From contig WHVA01000188.1 in assembly GCA_015179125.1 (NCBI GenBank), positions 124,001 through 188,000 of the forward strand: a stretch of DNA of 64,000 bases, read 5' to 3'. The number at the start of each line of letters is the position of its first letter. Position 1 is the first letter of the stretch. Positions 55,373-64,000 of the stretch are shown one piece after another. The position numbers and the translations under genes are program-made. The stretch comes from Gautieria morchelliformis. Its lineage: Eukaryota > Basidiomycota > Agaricomycetes > Gomphales > Gomphaceae. A model generated the notes under the pieces. It made no database searches and was not told the DNA's origin. It saw nothing but the letters and a program-made list of their open reading frames with translations.

Positions 55373-55812
55373 TGTGTTGTACTGAGGCTGGGCTCCAAAC
55401 CAGAGCTGGGCCGGGTTTTGAAACAGAGGGTTTGGCTTCAACCTCTTGGGTTGCGCCCACTCAGTGTTCTGCCCTAATTTCGGGAACAAGCTCAGCTATA
55501 AGCTGAAGGTTGGGAATGGTATCAGGCAGGAGAGCTTAGTGTATGGGAAGCTAAGTTGATCTATGAATTGAGTAACTAGGATACAAGACTGTGGGGTTTA
55601 TATAGTAAAGTAGTATGCAGGGTCAAGGGGATCTATGATCAGAACAGCGGACAGGGGTAACAAAGGGTTGAACATCCGGGGCACTAACTAGGATGGGAAA
55701 TAAGGAGTGATGAAAAGGTATGAAGAGAACCCAAGGGAAGCCAAGTGAACCTGAGGTTCCCAAGCAAGTACCGAAGCTGAGGCTTCGGAACTGGACTCGG
55801 GAATGGATCGTA
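55373..55812 (-). mobile_element. LTR-G copy next to the LINE
   Basis: The minus strand starts TGTTACGATCCATTCCC and reaches GTACAACACA. It aligns with LTR-G at 19422-20812 and shows the uninterrupted GAGTGGGCGCAACCC. A TATATAAACCCC box lies near 55595-55605 on the minus strand. Flanks ATACA and GACTG do not match, so it is not a clean solo LTR. Confidence 0.78.
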
Positions 55813-56421
55813 ACAATACAGTACTTTGCTGAACCCTACATCTGCCTAGGTTGCCCTTATAGCACCATACACTTTGCAAAGCACTGTAAGTTCTTTTATC
55901 TAAAAAAGCCAAGCACAGACATTTTCACTACTAGAAATCAGTTTGTCGTCAAAGGGGCTGAGAATGCTTTGGGAGCTAAAAATCTGCACTCGAACACTGG
56001 TTTGTGGGTGGTTTTGTACTGAAACTCAAGTTCCATTTCATCTGATTGTTAGGTGCCGGCGCTTCCCCCAGTGGCGTCCTTAGGAAAGGTGACCGACTCT
56101 TGCAGAAGAAAAAAAAAAACAAAACACTAAAAAGATTCCATGATTTATATGATCGCAACTAGGTTGGAAATTATGTCATTGATATTTCCGTGGGTGGACC
56201 CTGCGTTTGTGAGGGGTTCCCCTTCGCACAATACTACCAAAGACTTTCTAGCATCGTTGTATTACTGCCTGTTGCAGTGCGGACCCGCCGCCCACCATTG
56301 AAATATGCACACAACAAGAGTGATATTGCGGTCGAATAATCATTATCCTGAGTGATGGTAAAGAACTGTGGAACGTGTCAACATTAAAGGACACTGGATG
56401 ACCCCTTGACACCGTTTGGCA
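55813..56421. other. LTR1-type 3' end scrap, otherwise nothing
   Basis: ATCTGCCTAGGTTGCCCTTATAG at about 55840-55863 matches the 3' end of the LTR at 11761-12167. The rest shows no gene or repeat. Confidence 0.5.
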
Positions 56422-57752
56422 CTAGTTGTCACCCTCCTTCATAGTCTGAAGCGCATATGCACCCTGATTGTCTGATGCGTCGTCCGTTTTGACACCTTCA
56501 GCTGACCCGGTGGCGAATGCAATTGTATTTACGACATGTTTCCCACCACCTGGAGATTGTTTCATCGACCCGCTCGTCACGTATGCTTGGCTTCCCGAAG
56601 ACGTGAAACCTCTATTGACCGCCAACATTATGAAAGTTGGGCAAATTCCCTATAGCGATCACTGTCAGCATTTATGTTTTTTAATTCTTCCACTGAGGTC
56701 AAGCTGACCATAATCTGCGGCATACAATCCATGACAATGTACAGGGCGTTCAGTCCATCTAGTCCATCGTTGGGGGCCAGCATGAATAGGATGAACTCGA
56801 GGGTCTTGCTGGCGGCCATGACAACCCCTGACTCAACAATGAGGAGGATAACATAGTGATACCGACGCTGAGAAGGACCGAAGCTCATGGCACCAAGGCC
56901 GTGGGCGACTTTCCTGAAAGTCAGGTAGACATGCGTGCGTAAGTTAAACGAACCTGATTTGGTCGAAATACTTGCCAAATTTTTCCGGCCGTTAACAACG
57001 TTACAATGATGTTTGTCGCCATAGACACGGTTAGCATCCCCTCGGCCCATTGGACTGATGTCGGCGTGTAAGGGTTGGGGGTATAGTAGCGTGCAATGGC
57101 GCCATATCCGCTGACTGAAGTGCAATGTGATTCTAAAGCATTTATATTCATTGAGTCCACTGACTGGCTGTCGCGAGAGCCATGATACTCGGCACGGCGA
57201 TGACATAGTAATTTTTGTTCCAGACCATGAAGCAACGCCAGACAAGAATGGTGTCCGCAAGGACAATCTGCCGCCATCGTGTACGTATTAGTAACAGTAT
57301 GAACACACTGAAACCAATCTGCAGGCTTACCATGGTAACATATATCATATCCTTGGACCTGTTTAATGGTTGCCCAATATCGGCCAAGTATAAAATAGCC
57401 CCGCCTTCGTCATTGATGTGCACAATGAAAGCCTGGATGATTCTGGCCAATACACAAGAAATATGTGCGGTCGCCAACCCATACCTAATGTCCGAAGTCA
57501 GCTACTCCCTCTAATTGTAGTACTCAATGAACCGACATAAAAATCACGGCGCCGATTGGCAGCCAGCTTCTGGTCTGGGGGCGCGTAATCGTGGTCGCCA
57601 ACCAAAAGGCAAAAATTACTGTGAATGCACCTAGGCATCATAGTGAGCAAAATGATGCCTGAGGAAACTATGTAGCCAATACCCCAGAACGCAGATGCGA
57701 GCCAGGCGGCAATGAGATATGACTTATCGATGGGGAAGTTGGGTAAAGCCAT
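56422..57752 (-). CDS. Seven-helix membrane protein, agaricomycete family of unknown function
   Basis: ATG at 57752 (MALPNFPIDKSYLIAAWL, a start resembling that of a basidiomycete seven-TM family). Hydrophobic segments in order: YLIAAWLASAFWGIGYIVSS; TAHISCVLARIIQAFIV; ILYLADIGQPLNRSKDMIYV; after an intron (GTAAGC...GGCAG, about 57330-57270) VLADTILVWRCFMVWN; VIAVPSIMALATA; AEGMLTVSMATNIIVTLLTA; VILLIVESGVVMAASKTLEF; and ALYIVMDCMPQIM. The C-terminal tail ends KEGDN at 56422. I count at least five introns, not all resolved. It resembles uncharacterised seven-TM proteins; receptor function is unproven. Confidence 0.7.
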
Positions 57753-58990
57753 AGTGGTTTAGCTAGTGCAGCCGACGGAAAGTATGTAGCCCAAACGCCA
57801 CTTGCAGGTGCACTTTTATGTTATGTCTGCCAGTCACATTGTGACATTAAAGTGAACATCTGGATGTGCATCTAGCAAAAGATACGCGTGATGGATAACC
57901 TTACTGTAACACGATACACTGGTTCCCTCGATCTTGATTCCTGAAGCGCTAATCAAGATCCGGGTATGGCCAGTGATGCGAGGAGACACCTCAGTCTGGG
58001 CTATTGTTATCCTTATGGTCTGCCAGTTACATGGGTACGGGGATGAAGAGTGGCGGGGGGTCAGCTTGGCAGTACCCTAAATTCTTCTAATTAATTTAAA
58101 TTACTCTGTTCGAATGTCGAAATTCACCGGGCTTTAGGGGTTGGTAGTTGTGGTGGGAAGTCCCACCGGACTTCTACGAGTACTCGGCCTGAGATCAGTT
58201 GTGGTATTCAGATCGTGAGCTAGTCAATATGGCGTCACTCGCGTTCATTTTAAATAGCTTCGTAGATGTTAGTCCTCCTTTGTCGATCCAAACAAAATAG
58301 GTACTCTAACATCATAACACATGGATTCATCACACTGTGGATAACGGAACAAAAACCCATAGGCCGACCGACTGACTTTCAATTTTCAATGCTTGTGCTA
58401 CTGAAACACCACCCAACGAAAAACCCACTGAAAAAAACTCAATAAATTTGTTCAATGAACTTGTCACTGAGGTATTTTAGATGTTTTTTGGCATTGAAAA
58501 TTTCCATGTATTCTAACAACATTTCAGTGAACAACTTGAAGGCACGGGAACTTAAGGATATAGCCATGGAAAATTGAGCAGAAAGAAGAAAAATGTCAAT
58601 GAAAATCTATATCAACCTCACAGAAAGGCCAGCATGCGATCCGCCATGAAAGTAATGGAGAAGGGATGTTAGCTGCCATTGAGTTGGTACTTGGTACCTG
58701 AAATTCCATGACTGGGCATGGAATATAGATGATAATTTATAGAGAGAGCATGTGATAAGGCCACTGAAAATTCCAGGGTAAGGAAATGGATAACTCACGG
58801 CACTAAATGGCTTTGTCCTCAGGCTTAACCTCCAGTCCATTCGAATCTACCATCACCATTGCCCACATTCCAATACTACATACCCTTGATGCAAAGCCAT
58901 CAAAGTACTGCCCGCATGAACCTTCTGCATGAGATGGAAGGCAGATGCAGCCAGGATGCTGAATCAAGCAGGATGACAGGGCCAAATGGG
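57753..58990. other. No gene recognised
   Basis: Upstream of the seven-TM gene, then AT-rich DNA. Short frames only. Confidence 0.4.
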
Positions 58991-58995
58991 GATTG

Positions 58996-59233
58996 GAAGT
59001 CAGGACATGGAGTTGGGACCATAGTCAAGTGAGCACCTAAGGTTGAGTGGCAATGTAAAGTCAAGACATGGGGTCAAGTGGGGACACAAGGTTGATGGGG
59101 ACATAAAGTCAGGACCAGAGTCAAGCGGGGACAGATCAAATGTGAAGTCCAGGCATGGTAACAGGACCCAGAGTCAAGTGGGTCAAATGGTAATGTGAAG
59201 TCAGGACATAGAGTTGAGTGGGGACTTGAGATC
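58996..59233. repeat. Degenerate minisatellite, GTCAGGACATGG-type units
   Basis: AAGTCAGGACATGGAGTT / AAGTCAAGACATGGGGTCAA / AAGTCCAGGCATGG / AAGTCAGGACATAGAGTTGA recur every 50-65 bp together with AAGTGGGGACA. About four diverged units. Confidence 0.65.
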
Positions 59234-59459
59234 AAAAAGGGGGTGAGATTGCGGTGGGCCTGTGGAAGGCATGAAGAAGTATGGCAGTCTGGCTAGGGGG
59301 AATGGCAAGTAAGCATGCATGCATCTTCAAGACATGTGGTAGTGCATATCGCAGCATAGGGCACTGAGAAGAATATGGAGGAGGGGGGCTGATGACATGA
59401 TGACCATCCATAATGCCTGCATGCCAGTGGGAATTGGGCTCCTGAAACATTGCCACAGC

Positions 59460-59590
59460 ATGGAATCACAAGTTTTATCCTTGAGAAAGCCAGGTGAGTC
59501 ACATGTAATGTAGACAGTCTTTTATTCAGCTTTGGATCCGCCTCTGCCAGAGTTTGCGATTTATGCAGTCTGGGGAGAGTTGCCCTTACA
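59460..59590 (+). mobile_element. LTR1-superfamily LTR, 3' part
   Basis: GCCAG|GTGAGTC (donor-like at 59494), CTTTGGATCCGCCTCTGCCAG (59530-59550), then AGAGTTGCCCTTACA ending at 59590. This is the same leader and terminus order as LTR1, in diverged sequence. The 5' start was not identified. Confidence 0.65.
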
Positions 59591-60127
59591 GCAGGAAAAC
59601 CTTTCTGTCTAAGGATTGAGGCCATGCAGTAGTGTTGTGCACCATAATGGCTATATTATGGGTCAGGGCATAACCGTACTTGATCATTTATGTTAGGGTA
59701 TCATTATATTATGTTACAATTATAATATATTGTGCAGGTCATATTTAATTGTAACTGATCTTAGGTTATACTACTGGCACCAGAGCTGAGTTTACTCTGG
59801 TGCTGGTTCAGCTCTTGAACTGGTTCACTGCCTGTTAATTAATAGTTATTAATGCTACTATTCTTTTGCAGTTTTAAGGCCATATGTATTGCTAATTAAC
59901 ATCCAAGGACAGGTGTCATTCCCTTTAGTGAATTATGTATTTAGATGTAATAAATATGACCTTATATAAAACTGCTAAATATTAGTATTAAAATTTCATG
60001 TTTTGTTAATCAATAGAATTATAATTCAATTATGAGCTCGAGGCAGCCATAATCATTACAATTATAATAGATTATGCTATAAAAATAATATAATCTTACT
60101 TGGACAACCCTACCATGTAGTAACACC
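59591..60127. other. No gene; possible gypsy leader
   Basis: AT-rich (TATAATATATTG and similar) between an LTR end and a gag-like frame. No motif seen. Confidence 0.35.
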
Positions 60128-60529
60128 ATGGGCAATTTCAGCATTAGAAACTCAGGTCAGTTTTCAGAATGGCTTCTGAGCATACCACTAACACCACCTC
60201 CTTTTTCCATCCTTCCTTTGGCTCCAGATCAGTCCCCACCTGCCCCTTCCCATCCTGTGATGATGGCTCATCTGAATAGATCTGGAATATCAAAGAGGAG
60301 CTCAGCGCCAGCAAAGTGCAAAAGATGGAATAGAAAATGCACTACACCCCATTATGGCGAAGTTAGAATGGCCAAAGAGCCAAGAAAAGATGAGATGCAA
60401 GCCAAGGAGTTCAGAGGATTTGGAGACTCAGAGGAGGAAGCCAAGAGGGTGGTGCCAGGGCCAAAGGGAGGGAAAGTCAAGCCAGCAACACCCTCCGATT
60501 TCAATGGTGACAGGAGGGGGGGGGGTTGA
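60128..60529 (+). pseudogene. Gypsy gag N-terminal remnant
   Basis: ATG at 60128 (MGNFSIRNSGQFSEW). The frame ends with KVKPATPSDFNGDR, the conserved gag start of fungal gypsy elements (KP..F.GDR). It then runs directly into a polypurine tract (AGGAGGGGGGGGGTTGA) and an LTR. So capsid to integrase are deleted. The Pro/Lys-rich N-terminus is otherwise unremarkable. Confidence 0.55.
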
Positions 60530-60853
60530 TGTCATGGGAACCCCCTTCCAAGGCTGTCTCCAAGCTCAGCTTCAGTTCCAACCAGAGCACATCCCAAGCC
60601 TGGTGCTGAGTCCCTGAGCCTTCAGCTTTGGTGACCAGACTGGAATCAGGGGTATATGCAGGATTGCACACATTAGGCAGTTGCCACAGAGGTTCAGACT
60701 TGCATCAGGAGTGGAACAAGCATCCCTGACATCAATCAGGGGTGTGAGGTATATAGGTAGCATGCTGGCAGCAGGGATCCACAGCTTTTCCTCTATGGAT
60801 CCTCCTCTGCCAGACCACATTATTTCCGCTGTCTAGGAAGAGGTTCCCTTACA
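60530..60853 (+). mobile_element. LTR1-superfamily LTR (324 bp)
   Basis: TGTCATGGGAACCCCC to AGGTTCCCTTACA, preceded by a G-rich polypurine tract. It contains GGATCCTCCTCTGCCAG, the acceptor-like block seen in LTR1. Probably the 3' LTR of the deleted element with the gag remnant, its 5' LTR being the piece ending at 59590. Confidence 0.7.
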
Positions 60854-63391
60854 AAAGTTCCTCTTTGATATTCTGGATTCACTTGATTTGATCCATCTCA
60901 GAATTCGAAGGGGTGCATGGGGACAGGTTCAGAGCCAAAGGAATGATGTGCAGAGGAGGGGGGGTCAGGCACAGTATGCACACAGTTCAAGTGAAGTGGT
61001 CATTGATTTAGACAGTGACCTGGATATTGAACTGTACAACACATCCTGGATGAAACAGTGGTCATGTAGTTACATGTCAATGCTACCATATATATTTGTT
61101 GAAATACTCCCTCCCACAGGGCCAGGTCAACCAGGGCTGGGCAGCGATTTGGAGGAACCCAAGCCCTGAGTTATATTGCCAATACTCACCTCGACATTAC
61201 CAAGTGGTGTACACTGGTGGTCAGCAGTGAAGGGTATTCCCCCTTGGTGATCTATTCTCATGCTCACTGGTGACCACCCATGGGATCAGGTCACCACTGA
61301 GAACTTAAACTTAGTTAGAGTGCACTGTGGTGCACTGTCCCCTACTGTATTTTCCTGCTGTATGACAGAGCCGCCGCCTGGACAGCCAGCGATGCATAGC
61401 AGCTCATGAAATTGCAAGACCCAGATCCACAACACATCATCATTGGTGATGCTGCTTGGGCCACTGATCCCAACAATGCTGGTGCTGGTGCACCAACAAA
61501 GGTAAAAGATGCAAATGAAAAGACCCCAAACCTCTGCAGACAAAGCTGCAGAAGATGCTGCAGCTGCATCTTCCCCTGGGTTCATTCAGATGCAGCATTG
61601 GTTTGCATAGAGTACTAACATAATGGTGGTGGCCGCATTCTCAAGAAACTTATTGACAGCAGCCAAGCAGTGGACCCACCTGGCCCAGTCACTTTGCCAC
61701 CATGAAAAAGCATTTTAAAGGTTACCTGGGGGACAGTGACCAGACCCAAATCAGTAGGTACTTGTTTTTTCCTGGATTTTACTGTACAACTGACACTTCA
61801 CCTCCTAGCTGCCTACACCTGTCATGCCCCTGCCCCCTAGAGACATATCTCCCCTGCTCCACTCGACCCCTGAAGCTCCTGTAGAATGCACTGGTATGTT
61901 ATCCCTATTCTGATGATTGAGTATGATTCTTACCAAGAGAGCACAGTGGCCTTTGAAATCAAGGGCACTGTAATGGGAGCCTCGAGGTGGAAATAATCTG
62001 TGGGCACCTTCCTGTGTACGTGATGAGGAGCGCAGATGATGCAAGGGGTTTGAGGTAGAAACCCGACTGACCTTGAAAGCGCTGGTGGAAACCAGCTCCC
62101 CACTTAAGTGTAAGAGTTCTGTACCTGCTCTCATACATATTTTGAGAGAACCATGTGTAGTGTGATGGGGGGAGGTCTCTTGCTATGTTGGTGATCAAAA
62201 GATCTGGCTTGGTCGTGGCCCGAAGCTCTTGGGTGAGGAACATGTGAAAGCACTTGACCAGCATGTGGCTGGTTGGATCCCTGTGACAGTGTGTGAAGGG
62301 AATCTGAGTGTGATGTTGGCATGGGAACATGAGGAATCAGAGGTCGGTCTGGCGTGGCTGCCATGTACATGGAAAAATGCACATGGGATTATACAGCCAC
62401 TAAACCTGTGTTCAATGCAGGGTAAGGCATCGAACAATGCCCCACCTTTGGTCTTCTAATACACAGGTTGGGCTGCAATGTTGGAGCAGATGGGAATGGA
62501 AATACTCCCTGTACTGTATGAGTGACTGAGCCCTGTTGGTACTCAGGCTGTCGCAGCCCTAGGTGAGGTGCGAGTGACAAACCCTCTGCAGGATCACATC
62601 AGGTCAGCAGAGGATGTGATGCTGGAGAACATGGAAAACAGAGCGGAGAGTAACACTACGATTAAACCCACAGGACAGGAGCATGGGGAAGGTGAGGGAG
62701 CTTACTAGGCCACCGGTGGGAGCAGGGAAAATGGTTGTTGGTCACCTCAGGGGTTGCTGCTGGTACAACATCCTGAAGAAGGCAACACAGTCATGGAGTA
62801 CCTCAGGCATCATCTTCACTTCCCGTGCATTAAGCAGATGACCTGCATGACAGTGGAGTGGACATGCCATTTCTGAGTGGGACCTTGCGGACCTCATGAA
62901 TTTGGGATCATCAACTCTGAGTAGTTATAATTCCATGATGGAGGAGGCTATGAAAGTAGAATCACCATAGATGTATGAGGACCGCAGCAATGACCTCATG
63001 TTTCCATATGCCAAGCTGGGGGTGACAGCATTCAAGGACAAGGTATTGAGCAGATATAAGAAGCTCCTGCAGGCACAATGTGCAGACAGTCTTGCAGAGG
63101 ATGACTCATTGTAAGCAAGTGGTGATCAGAACACGAAGAAGTATGAGAAGGGAAAAAGAGGCAGCACTTGGTGGGAGTGAAAACGAAATGTGCACAGAAG
63201 AAGAGGAAAAGGAGGGATGTGAGTTCATCAAGCCTGGATTATTGAGAGATGTACCATATATACAAACATTGACTTGATGCCATGGAATACATGGCCAAAT
63301 GTAATTGAGCGACAGCAGCTAGCTAACTCCTTTCATCGAATGTTTCACTGCAAACATAGGTGGAGATCAGAGAAGGGAAACTACTGTGAAC
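60854..63391. other. No confident gene; coding traces near 62.86-63.1 kb
   Basis: From 60854 to 62800 only short frames without motifs. At about 62860-63100 the plus strand reads protein-like on both sides of a single TAG (EWDLADLMNLGSSTLSSYNS; then MYEDRSNDLMFPYAKLG and AFKDKVLSRYKKLL), and continues WPNVIERQQLANSFHRMFHC near 63300. Probably a decayed gene; family not recognised. Confidence 0.35.
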
Positions 63392-64000
63392 TGTTACGTA
63401 TCGGAAATCCCGGAGGTCGGAATGGGAAAGGACAATGGCTTCAACTTATAGGTCGTGCCCCTGATAAACTACCGCCCTAAGTATATCAGGCTTGACTTCC
63501 GGATGTCAGAGAAGACAGACATAGGAAGGAGAGTGCTGAGAGTTGGAGGTCGGAGGACAGAGGTCAGAAGAGGCAGAAGACAGAGTATTGAAGGCAAAGA
63601 GGGAGACAGAGCTTGCAAGACTCGTTGTGCTAAGGACAGGAGATAGTGCGAAGGAGTTCACCTATCGAAGTCAATTATCTGATTGCAGAAATGGAGACAT
63701 ACATGTGGGGGTTTTATACAAAGGGCTGAGACAACCGGTAATAGGGTAGTACTAAGCAAATTCCGGAGGGAGCGGAAAACAGATAGATGTATGGGGTAAG
63801 TAACTAATGTGGAACAAGGGGATAACAAGGGGGTGCAGGGTAGAGTAAGAACAATGGCAAAAGAACAAAGGGTGTGTAAGTACAATGGGCATCAGAACAA
63901 ACGGAAATACAGAAATGGTAACTTGCTGTGCTCAGGGTCGAGTAGGGAGGCCAGTGAATAGTGTTGACCAGGGGTACTGGAGAGGTCAAGGTCGTGAGTT
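63392..64000 (-). mobile_element. LTR-E, cut by the window edge
   Basis: Plus strand starts TGTTACGTATCGGAAATCC, the same as the LTR-E at 16896, and follows it (TTCAACTTATAGGTCGTGCCCC, GGGGGTTTTATACAAAG) to the end of the window. The sense 5' end lies beyond 64000. Confidence 0.88.

Noticed and set aside
55373-55812. Solo LTR-G inserted into the LINE
   Set aside because: Flanks do not match and no LINE sequence is seen on the far side, so the arrangement looks like a junction, not a clean insertion.

Overview
The window is a fungal nuclear segment, most likely from an Agaricomycete basidiomycete. Evidence: host-type genes split by many 50-60 nt GT-AG introns; a retinol-dehydrogenase-like SDR, a seven-helix membrane protein and a PD-(D/E)XK-like protein that resemble agaricomycete families (from memory, no search run); and chromodomain Ty3/gypsy, Ty1/copia, pogo/CENP-B-type and LINE elements. 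No rRNA, tRNA or CRISPR was found.

Layout. 1-7.2 kb: a degenerate LTR, a small hAT-type MITE with 8-bp target duplication, and a decayed pogo-like transposase on the minus strand (3.1-6.5 kb) split by a solo LTR. 7.2-11.8 kb: a copia element (family H) whose 5' LTR holds a solo LTR (C) and whose integrase holds another (F). 11.8-19.4 kb: a gypsy element with gag, protease and chromointegrase, no reverse transcriptase, and a long extra reading frame (ORF3) before its 3' LTR. 19.4-27.8 kb: a second gypsy lineage (G) carrying a spliced antisense gene downstream of its chromointegrase. 27.8-40.9 kb: a nest several levels deep: a second copy of the ORF3 gypsy holds LTR-C, which holds copia D, which holds another LTR-C, an LTR-E and a gypsy RT piece; ORF3 here is also split by an internally deleted gypsy with matching target duplication and by a solo LTR1.

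40.9-50.9 kb is the main host-gene island: PD-(D/E)XK-like protein, three MITE copies, SDR and an MFS transporter. 51-55.8 kb: a gypsy-G gag copy, a solo LTR1 and a 5'-truncated LINE joined to an LTR-G. 56.4-57.8 kb: seven-helix membrane protein. 58-64 kb: mostly non-coding, with a minisatellite, LTR pieces and a partial LTR-E at the right edge.

LTR labels used here: LTR1 (480 bp, TGTCAGGGGA...CCCTTACA) and divergent relatives; B (TGTAA...TTACA); C (about 1.27 kb, TGTCA...TGACA); D (about 580 bp); E (675 bp); F (0.9-1.06 kb); G (about 445 bp); H (about 368 bp); I (397 bp). At least eight insertions have exact 5-bp target duplications readable in the sequence, so the order of events can be reconstructed. 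Many element genes carry stops at positions where Arg (CGA), Gln or Trp is expected, the pattern of cytosine deamination. The main points for a second look are the intron-like module conserved in the leader of LTR1-type LTRs, the antisense gene in gypsy G, and ORF3.
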